Of a stretch of 18,735 nt of DNA, positions 1-6,878 are shown piece by piece. The DNA comes from Pyrinomonadaceae bacterium (GTDB lineage Bacteria; Acidobacteriota; Blastocatellia; Pyrinomonadales; Pyrinomonadaceae): the NCBI GenBank assembly GCA_013695245.1, contig JACDAW010000443.1, forward strand, positions 1-18,735, read 5' to 3'. Below the pieces are notes generated by a model. The model saw only the letters and a list, made by a program, of their open reading frames with translations, was not told where the DNA came from and searched no databases. The translations under genes and the position numbers were made by a program. Position 1 is the stretch's first letter; every line of letters begins with the position of its first letter.

Positions 1-45
1 GTCGGAACCGGAGTCGTCGGAACCGGAGTCGTCGGGGCCGGAATC
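1..45. repeat. 15-bp tandem repeat encoding PTTPV units
   Basis: Three adjacent 15-bp units run up to the window edge: 1-15 and 16-30 are identical (gtcggaaccggagtc), and 31-45 differs at three positions. On the minus strand they encode Pro/Thr/Val pentapeptides in the secreted protein. The array probably continues outside the window, so its copy number cannot be given. Near-identical units of this kind can change number by replication slippage. Confidence 0.85.
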
Positions 46-518
46 ACAAACGGCGGGCTGCCGCTGCTGCCGCCACCGAAATCGAGGAAGGCAAGCGGAA
101 TAGCTGCCAAACCGAATAACGGCCAGAGCGGGAAGCCACCGCCAGCGCCGGGGATGACTATTTCGCCGCAATCGCAGATTGTTCCAGATACGTCGCCCAA
201 CTGAATGGTTTCAACGTCCTGCCGCGAGCCGCCCTGCGGGACGCCTCCCTTGCCGGAAACCACGGCCGGGACGCCGCTTCCTGTCGAATTTGTTTGAGAC
301 GCATCCTTAACGTCTGGTACGCGAATGCCGGAAGCGGTTAACGTATCTGACTGCTGCGAGATATGACGAAGCTGAAGCTGGGCGTTTTGGCGAGCACCAT
401 CGTTGTTGGTGATCGTCTGCACGACATCAATTAACCGCACAGGCGCGGCTTGCGCCGGAACGGTAATGACGAGTATAACGCCGAGCATCACAGCAATGGG
501 GCGTAAAGCCTGATGCAT
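1..518 (-). CDS. Secreted proline/threonine-repeat protein, N-terminal part (C-terminus outside window)
   Basis: An open frame of 172 codons reads leftward from an ATG at 518-516 and leaves the window with no stop. A GGAGG ribosome-binding site (534-530) lies 11 nt upstream, which supports this start. Residues 1-26 look like a signal peptide: HQALR, then a hydrophobic core (IAVMLGVILVITV), then an A-Q-A cleavage site. A mature, mostly polar region follows, rich in Gln, Ser and Gly. Near residues 121-126 is a short Cys-Asp-Cys motif (TICDCGE). A Gly-rich stretch then leads into a hydrophobic segment (FPLWPLFGLAAIPLAFL, about 136-152) that could span or attach to a membrane. After a GGGSSGS linker the chain enters PTTPV pentapeptide repeats encoded by a 15-nt tandem repeat. 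I do not recognise a family. The layout suggests an envelope-attached protein with a long flexible Pro/Thr stalk, but the function is unknown. Confidence 0.8.
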   Translation of the reverse strand, partial: MHQALRPIAVMLGVILVITVPAQAAPVRLIDVVQTITNNDGARQNAQLQLRHISQQSDTLTASGIRVPDVKDASQTNSTGSGVPAVVSGKGGVPQGGSRQDVETIQLGDVSGTICDCGEIVIPGAGGGFPLWPLFGLAAIPLAFLDFGGGSSGSPPFVIPAPTTPVPTTPVP

Positions 519-529
519 AGTGAGGTAGT

Positions 530-534
530 CCTCC
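530..534 (-). promoter_or_regulatory. Ribosome-binding site of the secreted-protein gene
   Basis: GGAGG on the minus strand, 11 nt before the ATG at 518. It decides the start of the partial gene, since no other in-frame start nearby has such a site. Confidence 0.75.
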
Positions 535-572
535 AATCCTTGAACCCGAAACCCTTTTGGGCAAACAAATCT

Positions 573-609
573 AAAAACGTTTCCTTACCTTTAAGCACTT
601 CGGGAAACG
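573..609 (-). terminator. Terminator-like hairpin (possible attenuator) in the leader
   Basis: On the minus strand CGTTTCC (609-603 side) pairs with GGAAACG (584-578 side). This is a perfect 7-bp stem with an 18-nt loop, followed at once by five T (577-573). It sits upstream of the secreted-protein gene and downstream of its likely promoter. It could therefore act as a premature terminator in the leader rather than the end of a gene. The large loop makes it weaker than the two terminators at pnp and rpsO. Confidence 0.45.
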
Positions 610-815
610 CTTTTAAACGACGAGGGGGCCTCGAACTGCGTCCGGAGTTTGACCAACAATTTCCACCGGAAGCAACTGGCGCGGAAGGTGTTCGCTGCCA
701 CAGTAGATTCTGCCGCATATCTTCCGCAACACTCACGGCCGTTTGACTCTTTCAAATCACATGCCGTGATCGGTTACTGATTTTAAATTATCAAATTAAG
801 ACAATATACGGGGAC

Positions 816-835
816 TTTGTCTTACTGAAGACAAA
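816..835. repeat. Perfect 8-bp inverted repeat
   Basis: TTTGTCTT (816-823) and AAGACAAA (828-835) are exact reverse complements around a 4-nt loop. A further AAGACAA copy lies at 798-804. It falls roughly 30-50 nt after the predicted transcription start of the leader. It could be a repressor operator or the first hairpin of the leader RNA. The sequence alone does not tell which. Confidence 0.5.
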
Positions 836-871
836 CGCAGAATGGGAGACTTGTTCCAGTTTCGTGAGGCA

Positions 872-900
872 ATTAAACAGCCGCAAGGCTTCAATGTCAA
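872..900 (-). promoter_or_regulatory. Sigma-70-like promoter for the secreted-protein gene
   Basis: On the minus strand the -35 box is TTGACA (900-895, full consensus), the spacer is 17 nt, and the -10 box is TTTAAT (877-872, five of six). It begins right after the T-tract of the pnp terminator, as expected for a fresh transcription unit. The predicted start near 865 would give a leader of about 345 nt. Confidence 0.6.
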
Positions 901-901
901 G

Positions 902-938
902 AAAAAAGAGGCTTGCTCCGCCGGAGCAAACCTCTTTT
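902..938 (-). terminator. Rho-independent terminator of pnp
   Basis: The arms 904-919 and 923-938 form a 16-bp stem with one imperfect position, and on the minus strand it ends in a six-T run (907-902). It begins 33 nt after the pnp stop codon. The stem also ends in TTTT on the other strand, so it may work in both directions, though no plus-strand gene is seen to its left. Confidence 0.88.
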
Positions 939-970
939 CATGCAGCAGTTTAGAAGATGGGTTAAGAAAC

Positions 971-3106
971 TTATCCTTCTTCGGCTCCGGCCGCTTCGGC
1001 CTTTTGCTTCTCATCGCGCAAAATAGCTTTGCGCGATAACTTAATTTTATTGCCCTCTTTGCCGATGCACTTAACCATGATCTGCTGTCCTTCCTTCAAC
1101 TCGTCGCGCACGTCGCGCACGCGGTGCTCGGCGATCTCGGAGATGTGCAGAAGGCCGTCGGTGCCCGGAAAAATCTCGACAAACGCTCCGAAATCAACGA
1201 TGCGCGAGACCGTGCCGAGATAGGTTTGACCAATGTCAGCTTCCGCCGTCAAACCCATGATGCGATCAATCGCCGCTTTCGCCGCTTCGCCGTTGGCGGT
1301 GGCGACCGACACTGTTCCGTCGTCCTCGACATCAATCTTCGCGCCCGTCTCCTCGACGATAGAGCGAATCATCTTGCCGCCAGGCCCGATTACGTCACGG
1401 ATTTTATCGGGGTTAATCTTGATCTGGATGATGCGCGGCGCATAAGCGGAAATCTCCGCGCGCGATTCGGTGATCGCCTCCTCCATCGCCGACAAAATAT
1501 GCAGGCGACCCTTTCGCGCTTGCTCCAGAGCTTCGGCCATGATCTGCGCGTTGATCCCTGCGATCTTGATGTCCATTTGGAGGGCGGTGATGCCTTCGTG
1601 CGTCCCTGCAACCTTAAAATCCATGTCGCCGTAGTGGTCTTCCGCGCCCGCGATGTCCGAGAGGATCGCGTAGCGATTGCCTTCCATCACAAGCCCCATC
1701 GCCACGCCCGCGACCGCAGATTTAATCGGCACGCCCGCGTCCATCATCGAGAGACTGCCGCCGCAAATTGTTGCCATCGAGCTTGAGCCGTTCGATTCTG
1801 TGATGTCGGAGACGATGCGGAGGGCATACGGGAAATCGCTCTCAGCGGGCAGCACGGTTTCAAGCGCGCGGCGAGCCAAAGCGCCGTGACCTATTTCGCG
1901 GCGACCGGGCGAACCGAAGCGTCCTGTTTCGCCGACCGAGAAGGGCGGGAAATTGTAGTGCAAGAGGAAGCGACGTTTGATCTCGCCGTGTTCCAAGTCG
2001 TCCATAAACTGCTCGTCGTCTTTCGTGCCGAGCGTCGTAGTGACAATCGCTTGCGTTTCGCCGCGTGTGAAAAGCGCTGAGCCATGAACGCGCGGAAGCC
2101 AGCCGACTTCCGAAGTGATCTGGCGAATCTCGGAGAAACGTCGTCCGTCGGGTCGGCGGCGGTTGGAGAGAATGTCGTCGCGGAAAATTTTCTCTTTGAG
2201 ATGATCGAAAATCTTCTTTGCCATCATACGCTGTTCGCGCTCGTCTTCCGGGTAAGCTTCGACGATCTCTTTCTTGAGTCCGTCAACACCAGAATAGGAA
2301 GCGAGTTTACCTTGCGCTGTAGTGTCGAGCGCGGAGCGGAGGCGCTCCGTGTAGTTGCGCTCGATCTCGCCCATCATCTCTTCGTTGAGTTGCGGAGCGA
2401 TGACCGCGCGCTTCTGAATGTCGAGGGCTTTGTAGAGTTCTCTCTGCCAGCGACACAAGCGGTTGATCTCTTTGTGCGAGAGCATCAAGGCTTCCACCAT
2501 AATCTCTTCCGAAACTTCCTGCGCTCCGGCTTCGACCATCACGATTGCTTCTTCCGTTCCGGCGACGATCAAATTCAAACGCGATTCTCTGATCTCGTCG
2601 TAAGTCGGGTTGATGATATAACGCCCTTCGATAAGGCCGACGCGCACACCCGCAATCGGATTCGGAAACGGAATGTCGGAAAGATAAAGCGCGCACGACG
2701 CTCCGGTGATCGCGATCACGTCCGGATCGTTTTCCGGGTCGGCCGAGATAACTGAAGCGACGACTTGCGTTTCATTGCGATAACCTTCCGAAAAGAGCGG
2801 GCGGCAGGGGCGGTCAATGAGGCGTGAAGTTAAAATCTCTTTTTCATTGGGGCGGCCTTCGCGCCGGAAGTAGTTGCCGGGAATGCGCCCGGCCGCATAG
2901 TTGTGTTCGCGGTATTCGACCGTGAGGGGGAAGAAATCAATTCCTTCGCGGGGACTGTGCGCGCCGACGGCGGCAACCAACAACATCGTGTCGCCGTAAG
3001 AAATAACAACCGAGCCGTCGGCCTGCTTAGCGATGCGTCCCGTCTCAACCGTGAGATCGCGCTCGCCCACTTTAATTGTCTCTTTCAGATACTTGTTTAC
3101 TGGCAT
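971..3106 (-). CDS. pnp: Polyribonucleotide nucleotidyltransferase (PNPase)
   Basis: This 711-residue protein is the 3'-5' phosphorolytic RNA exonuclease of mRNA decay, which works as a trimer and often with RNase E. The normal domain order is visible: first RNase PH domain (about 10-150), helical linker (about 200-310), second RNase PH domain (about 320-540), KH domain with the GPGG loop at 574-577, and S1 domain (about 625-695). The active-site signature D-I-A-G-A-E-D-H-Y-G-D-M-D is at 484-496; D484 and D490 correspond to the catalytic aspartates of the E. coli enzyme. The RNA-contacting FPPFSVGETGR segment is at 386-396. Length is typical. The ATG has a GAGGAG ribosome-binding site 8 nt upstream. 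It lies 396 nt downstream of rpsO in the conserved order and ends in a strong terminator. Confidence 0.99.
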   Translation of the reverse strand: MPVNKYLKETIKVGERDLTVETGRIAKQADGSVVISYGDTMLLVAAVGAHSPREGIDFFPLTVEYREHNYAAGRIPGNYFRREGRPNEKEILTSRLIDRPCRPLFSEGYRNETQVVASVISADPENDPDVIAITGASCALYLSDIPFPNPIAGVRVGLIEGRYIINPTYDEIRESRLNLIVAGTEEAIVMVEAGAQEVSEEIMVEALMLSHKEINRLCRWQRELYKALDIQKRAVIAPQLNEEMMGEIERNYTERLRSALDTTAQGKLASYSGVDGLKKEIVEAYPEDEREQRMMAKKIFDHLKEKIFRDDILSNRRRPDGRRFSEIRQITSEVGWLPRVHGSALFTRGETQAIVTTTLGTKDDEQFMDDLEHGEIKRRFLLHYNFPPFSVGETGRFGSPGRREIGHGALARRALETVLPAESDFPYALRIVSDITESNGSSSMATICGGSLSMMDAGVPIKSAVAGVAMGLVMEGNRYAILSDIAGAEDHYGDMDFKVAGTHEGITALQMDIKIAGINAQIMAEALEQARKGRLHILSAMEEAITESRAEISAYAPRIIQIKINPDKIRDVIGPGGKMIRSIVEETGAKIDVEDDGTVSVATANGEAAKAAIDRIMGLTAEADIGQTYLGTVSRIVDFGAFVEIFPGTDGLLHISEIAEHRVRDVRDELKEGQQIMVKCIGKEGNKIKLSRKAILRDEKQKAEAAGAEEG

Positions 3107-3219
3107 TATTTTCTCCTCGACCGGAAGAAGAACAAGGTGATCGGCGTTTAATCTCTAATGGCGTTTCTTTCGCCCGCGCCGCTTCAATCCGGCTTGTATT
3201 TTAATTTTCAACTCGAACG

Positions 3220-3244
3220 GCGCGCCCGACGTGAGAAGGCGCGC
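3220..3244 (-). promoter_or_regulatory. GC-rich stem-loop in the pnp leader
   Basis: A perfect 7-bp all-G/C stem (3220-3226 with 3238-3244) and an 11-nt loop, 114-138 nt upstream of the pnp start codon. In E. coli, a leader stem cut by RNase III is the basis of PNPase autoregulation. This hairpin could play a similar part here, but that is inference from position and strength only. Confidence 0.4.
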
Positions 3245-3272
3245 TTTAAGATTTCGGTCACAACTGCTCGCT

Positions 3273-3321
3273 AAAAGAAAAGCGGCGCGAACCTTCAAGC
3301 GTGAAGACTCGCACCGCTTTT
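3273..3321 (-). terminator. Long rho-independent terminator of rpsO
   Basis: On the minus strand AAAAGCGG and CCGCTTTT (3314-3321 with 3278-3285) form the base of the stem. It continues with a TGCGA/TCGCG helix containing one wobble pair, two G-T wobbles, and a CTTCA/TGAAG helix with a 4-nt loop. TTTT at 3276-3273 follows. It lies about 180 nt past the rpsO stop. It would separate rpsO from pnp, or act as the processing hairpin between the two. Confidence 0.8.
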
Positions 3322-3502
3322 TTGTCGAGCGTGTTGCGATAAACGTTTCTCTGGAGTTCGTCGGCGGCAGCCCGCGCCGTCACGTTCGGCACTGTCACCA
3401 ATTTTTTGTAGGAACACAAGAGAGCAAGAGGGAACTTTAAGGGCGTTTCGTCTTCACCAAAACTTTAATGAATGACAAAACGCGCTCGCCTCCAGCGTCG
3501 CT

Positions 3503-3772
3503 CTAACGACGCAGGCCGAGCCGGTTAATCAGAGCGTGGTAGCCTTCAATGTCGCGCCGTTTCAGATACTCAAGCAGACTGCGGCGTTGCGAAACCATTT
3601 TAAGTAGCCCGCGCCGCGAGTGGTTATCCTTCTTGTGTGTTTTGAAATGCTCGGTAAGTTCGTTGATGCGCTGCGTGAGCAGCGCGACTTGTACTTGCGG
3701 CGACCCGGTGTCTCCGTCGTGCGTGCGATATTCGCCGACGATTGTTTCCTTAATTTCTTTAGCTAACGTCAC
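3503..3772 (-). CDS. rpsO: Ribosomal protein uS15
   Basis: An 89-residue protein of exactly the family length. uS15 binds 16S rRNA at the helix 20/21/22 junction and forms the subunit bridge contact. The family signatures are all visible: THDGDTGSPQVQ (17-28), the RI-x-x-L-x-x-H-x-x-x-H segment, KKDNHSRRGLL (47-57), and the C-terminal LINRLGLR. The start codon is GTG at 3772-3770; an AGGAG ribosome-binding site lies about 14 nt upstream, rather far. No in-frame ATG exists nearby. It is followed by pnp, the usual bacterial neighbour. E. coli S15 represses its own mRNA through leader structure; the short leader here was not found to contain an obvious match. Confidence 0.98.
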   Translation of the reverse strand: MTLAKEIKETIVGEYRTHDGDTGSPQVQVALLTQRINELTEHFKTHKKDNHSRRGLLKMVSQRRSLLEYLKRRDIEGYHALINRLGLRR

Positions 3773-4116
3773 TACTTTTAATGGTTCTCCTAGACTACAG
3801 TAAAACCGCTATTTAACGGCAACCGCTAGATTTACAAAAACTGGGAAGAATTTAACACGCCCGCTCGCGCGCTGTCTAGCCGTAACCGGAGCCACGCGCA
3901 CTGGGTGCATTCTTTGACAGGCAGCACCTTGTAGAATGACAACCCGGTTCGAGCTTCGGGTTTGTGCTATGAATTATGAAACTTCACGTTAGAAATAACA
4001 TGGGCTAGTTAATTGAGCGCGCAATACTACAGTTTCAACTACGAGCGTGCAAACGCTACGAGTATCTGCTACGATAAGCATGTTGTGCATAGATTCACAA
4101 ATTAGAGGAAAGCGAA
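3773..4116. other. 344-bp divergent intergenic region between rpsO and ndh
   Basis: This region must hold promoters for both genes, but no well-spaced -35/-10 pair stands out. Seen in it: an AACCCG/CGGGTT hairpin (3941-3962); an isolated TTGACA at 3914-3919 with no -10 box at normal distance; a small hairpin with AGCGT/ACGCT arms and a GCAA loop (4044-4057); three CTACGA direct repeats (4039, 4056, 4069); and the AGAGGA ribosome-binding site of ndh (4104-4109). There is no tRNA and no credible small gene. Confidence 0.6.
4039..4074. repeat. Three CTACGA direct repeats upstream of ndh
   Basis: CTACGAG occurs at 4039-4045 and 4056-4062 and CTACGA at 4069-4074, 43-78 nt before the NDH-2 start codon. 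The first two frame an AGCGT/ACGCT hairpin. The starts are 17 and 13 bp apart. Position and repetition suit a regulator-binding region, but no regulator gene is nearby. Confidence 0.35.
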
Positions 4117-5346
4117 ATGAGCACGAATCAAAAGCGCGTCGTAATCGTCGGCGGCGGTTTCGGCGGACTCTTTACGGCGCTCGATCTGGCAAGCTCCTGC
4201 GAAGTAGCGTTGGTTAGCCCCGAAGACCATTTTCTTTTCACTCCGATGCTCTACGAGTATGTGAGCGGCGAGGTCGAGGCGTGGCATATCGCGCCGCGCT
4301 ACAAAGAGTTGCTCAACGATTCGGCGCGTTTTATTCGCGGGCGGGTGCGTGAAGTAAATTTCGACCGCCGCGAAGTTTCAATCGAGGGACGCGACCGCCC
4401 GCTCGTTTACGACGCGCTCGTTCTCGCCTGCGGCGGCGTCACGAACTACTGGGACGTTGAAGGAGCGGAAGAATTTGCGCTTCCCTTTCGCACCCTCGCG
4501 CACGCCGACGATCTGCGCGCGAGGATGATTCGCACACTCGACCGCGTGCCGCCTGACGCAACGCCGGAAGCGGCGCGCGAAGCGTTAACGTTTGCCATCG
4601 TTGGCGGCGGCGCAAGCGGCGTCGAACTTGCCACTAAGATTTCTGATCTTCTCCGCGACGCTTTCCGAAGACGCGGGCTTCAGGGCGAAGCGCGCGTGAT
4701 GCTTTTGGAGATGGGCGACCGCATCGTGCCGGGCATGGGCAAAGAGTTGCGTGAATATGTGACAAACACGCTCAACGACAAACGAGTAGAGGTGCACACC
4801 GAGTCGCGCGTGCTTCGCATTACATCTGAAGAATTTTATTTCGAGCAGCACGAGCGGCAAGTTGAGACGAAAGCGGCAGGAGTTGTGTGGACGGCGGGCG
4901 TCCGTGTCAATCCGCTTATTGAAACGCTAGAGCTTGAAAAAAACGAACGGGGGCTTATTCTTGTGGAAGACACGATGCAAGCGCGCGGGCGCGAAGGGGT
5001 GTTTGCTATCGGCGACATCGCCGACTACAGAAACGTCGCCAGCCCGAACCTCGCCGGGACAGCCCAACTCGCCAACCAAGAAGCAGTCTTACTCGCCTCA
5101 AACATTCGCGCGCTCTTCAGCGGGCGACCGCTCAAAACAAAAACCCTCCACGAATTAGGTGAAGCCCTTAGTCTCGGCACGGAAAACGCGGCGGTGCTCT
5201 CCGCCGGACAAGTCGCTCACGGCGCGCTCGCGCGTCAAGCCCGCTTTGCGCTGTACACGGCGCGACTTCCGACATGGCATCACCGTCTCCGCGTCGGCTC
5301 AAGTTGGTTTTTCGAGGGCACCAGCCCCCGCCCGCTTGCATTGTAA
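4117..5346 (+). CDS. ndh: Type II NADH dehydrogenase (NDH-2), NAD(P)/FAD-dependent
   Basis: This 409-residue flavoprotein passes electrons from NADH to membrane quinone without pumping protons. Two dinucleotide folds are visible: the FAD-binding GGGFGG (12-17) after a beta strand, and the NADH-binding GGGASG (163-168). The second FAD contact region VFAIGD ends at D300, and GVVWTAG (255-261) is the family signature. The quinone-site region reads AQLANQEA (316-323), where relatives usually have A-Q-x-A-x-Q-Q; the final Gln is Glu here. The C-terminus is short, with an amphipathic stretch that would attach it to the inner face of the membrane rather than a clear transmembrane helix. An AGAGGA site 7 nt upstream fixes the ATG. 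It is monocistronic, between the divergent rpsO and a convergent operon. Sulfide:quinone oxidoreductase-like enzymes are the main alternative, but they carry redox cysteines not seen here. Confidence 0.93.
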   Translation: MSTNQKRVVIVGGGFGGLFTALDLASSCEVALVSPEDHFLFTPMLYEYVSGEVEAWHIAPRYKELLNDSARFIRGRVREVNFDRREVSIEGRDRPLVYDALVLACGGVTNYWDVEGAEEFALPFRTLAHADDLRARMIRTLDRVPPDATPEAAREALTFAIVGGGASGVELATKISDLLRDAFRRRGLQGEARVMLLEMGDRIVPGMGKELREYVTNTLNDKRVEVHTESRVLRITSEEFYFEQHERQVETKAAGVVWTAGVRVNPLIETLELEKNERGLILVEDTMQARGREGVFAIGDIADYRNVASPNLAGTAQLANQEAVLLASNIRALFSGRPLKTKTLHELGEALSLGTENAAVLSAGQVAHGALARQARFALYTARLPTWHHRLRVGSSWFFEGTSPRPLAL

Positions 5347-5411
5347 AGACGAAGGCGGGGCGCGAAGCTTGCATCATTAAAACGAAAGTTAACAATCCGG
5401 GCCACTCTGTG

Positions 5412-6848
5412 TTATGGAGCAACTTCTGAGGTTTTGATAATTTTCGGCGCGCCGTTTTCGAGCGTGTAGGCGAAGTGAATTTCCGCCGCGTCGCCGCTCA
5501 TCATGCGAGTTTCTTGCCCGCGTATGATCTTAGCGTCAAGAGTTGAATCTCGATATAAGAGTTTAACGGCGAAGGGGAATCCCCACTCGGCAAAGCCTTC
5601 GGGAAATCTATGCCTGCGGTCAGCTTCTAAGTAGGTCAAGACGATTAAGGTGTTCGACTTTACTTGAGGTTGTTGGGCGCTAAGCTGCCTCAACACGTTT
5701 GTGGTCATCATCGCCATTTGCATCCACTTCAAACTGTGTCCCACTGTAAAGCCGACGCACACCATTGCTGTGATTGAAACGGGGACAAGCGCAAGCAATG
5801 CGCGGCGCGCAACAAAATCTTCCGGCGATTGATACAGGGAGCGCACGGCGACTCCGAGCAAAAGCGCCGCGCCGACGCCCGGAAGGTACGTGTAAATGCC
5901 TGATCTTCCCGGAAGCAAAACAAACGGCGCGACGGCGGTAAGGAAAAGCAGCAATGAAAACAGAACGTCATGTCTTGTCAGCAGGTTGAGACGCGGGCGC
6001 GCTCCGCGAATGATCAATGATGCTGTGATCGCTAAGGCAACCAGAGTGAGTATTCCATACGTCCGCCACCCGTAGCGCATTAAATTTCTTCCGAGCACGT
6101 TCGCCGATAAGACATAGCTATACCATTCACCGTTCGACACGCTTGGCGCGAGCGCGCCCGCTTGAATTCTTAACACAAAGTAAAAACTGAGCAGCGCAAC
6201 AAGCGCTGCTAAGAGGGGCATAACGCGGCTGAATGCAAATCGCTGCCCTCGCAAACTTCCATCGTAAAGAATGACAATGCAGACGGCAGCAATCACCGTC
6301 ACCCCGCTCTCCTTCGCAAACATCGCAAGCGCAGCGCACACCATAACCGCAGATGCGGCCACAACCTTGCGCTTTTCTGTTCGCGCGAACCACAACGCGG
6401 TGAGCATCGCGGCGAGATAAAAGACCGTTGCGAGGAGATGTGCGCGTGTCGCAATCCACATCACCGCCCACGTGTTGGCGGGAAAGAGCAGCGCGAACCC
6501 AAAGCCCGTCCACCATGCGGCGATGCTTGATTTCCACAACTCCCACGCTAAGCGATAAAGCAACAACACGTTCGTCGTATGGATTAGCAGATTCACGAAA
6601 GCTAGCGGGTAAGGATGGCTGCTTCCCCACAGCAACAAATCGAGTCGGAACGTGAGCCATGTAATCGGTGTATAGAAATTTTTGACGAAAGAATGTGCTA
6701 GCCCGTCCTCGACAGATTGCGACGCGGCCGAGTAAAGGTGCATGAAATCGTCGTGGATAAAGCCGCGCCCCATCATCGGCATAAAGAGCGCACAGTTGAA
6801 AACAATCAACGCGGGCAGGTGGTATTTGAGAGAATTATTCTTTAGCAC
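5412..6848 (-). CDS. Polytopic GT-C-like membrane glycosyltransferase
   Basis: A 478-residue protein with about ten to eleven hydrophobic helices and a soluble tail (about 390-478). After the first helix comes GFIHDDF with D33-D34, the acidic pair expected in the first outer loop of GT-C transferases, which use lipid-linked sugars. The following segment, TPITWLTFRLDLLLWG then FVNLLIHTTNVLLLYRL (60-100), resembles TMTC/PMT-type proteins, as does ATRAHLLATVFYLAA (133-147) and the later FAKESG (177-182). The likely acceptor is a protein, lipid or glycan on the outer side of the membrane; the sugar is unknown. The start is a GTG at 6848 just after an in-frame stop, with no clear ribosome-binding site, so the start is uncertain; an internal ATG at M24 is too late to keep helix 1. 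It lies 30 nt after the methyltransferase gene (or its stop) and is probably co-transcribed. Confidence 0.72.
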   Translation of the reverse strand: MLKNNSLKYHLPALIVFNCALFMPMMGRGFIHDDFMHLYSAASQSVEDGLAHSFVKNFYTPITWLTFRLDLLLWGSSHPYPLAFVNLLIHTTNVLLLYRLAWELWKSSIAAWWTGFGFALLFPANTWAVMWIATRAHLLATVFYLAAMLTALWFARTEKRKVVAASAVMVCAALAMFAKESGVTVIAAVCIVILYDGSLRGQRFAFSRVMPLLAALVALLSFYFVLRIQAGALAPSVSNGEWYSYVLSANVLGRNLMRYGWRTYGILTLVALAITASLIIRGARPRLNLLTRHDVLFSLLLFLTAVAPFVLLPGRSGIYTYLPGVGAALLLGVAVRSLYQSPEDFVARRALLALVPVSITAMVCVGFTVGHSLKWMQMAMMTTNVLRQLSAQQPQVKSNTLIVLTYLEADRRHRFPEGFAEWGFPFAVKLLYRDSTLDAKIIRGQETRMMSGDAAEIHFAYTLENGAPKIIKTSEVAP

Positions 6849-6878
6849 TAAACGGTTAAATTATGAACTTCAGCTTCA

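Larger units (their letters stand above)
519..970. other. 452-bp intergenic region: pnp terminator, promoter and structured leader
   Basis: There is no convincing gene here. Reading on the minus strand from pnp towards the first gene, it holds the pnp terminator (938-902), a strong promoter-like sequence (900-872), then about 350 nt with several inverted repeats: 816-835, 734-768, 681-727, about 618-632 and 578-609. The last of these is followed by five T. The ribosome-binding site of the next gene closes the region. The short frames here look like chance. Confidence 0.7.
3107..3502. other. 396-bp rpsO-pnp spacer: rpsO terminator and pnp leader
   Basis: No gene is supported here. On the minus strand it contains the long rpsO terminator hairpin (3321-3273) about 180 nt after the rpsO stop, then the pnp leader. 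The leader has a GC-rich stem-loop: GCGCGCC at 3220-3226 pairs with GGCGCGC at 3238-3244, with an 11-nt loop. I see no clear -35/-10 pair for pnp, so part of its expression may come from read-through of rpsO. Confidence 0.65.

Noticed and set aside
488..736. 82-codon frame on the minus strand through the leader, starting at a GTG
   Set aside because: It has no ribosome-binding site or recognisable protein, overlaps the start of the secreted-protein gene in another frame, and lies across the inverted repeats. A leader peptide cannot be fully excluded.
1124..1786. 220-codon plus-strand frame
   Set aside because: Antisense to the KH, S1 and catalytic regions of pnp; its composition (rich in Arg, His and Asp) is typical of a shadow frame.
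2084..2755. 223-codon plus-strand frame
   Set aside because: It lies entirely antisense to pnp, whose reading frame is certain; such antisense frames are common in GC-rich genes and this one has no promoter or domain.
3231..3440. 69-codon plus-strand frame in the rpsO-pnp spacer
   Set aside because: It runs through the rpsO terminator hairpin and has no supporting signal.
3914..3919. Perfect TTGACA upstream of ndh
   Set aside because: The nearest -10-like box (TAGAAT) is only 12 nt away and nothing better lies at 16-18 nt, so I do not call a promoter.
3941..3962. tRNA T-arm-like sequence (GGTTCGA between AACCCG and CGGGTT)
   Set aside because: The loop is 10 nt rather than 7, and no anticodon or acceptor stem can be built around it.
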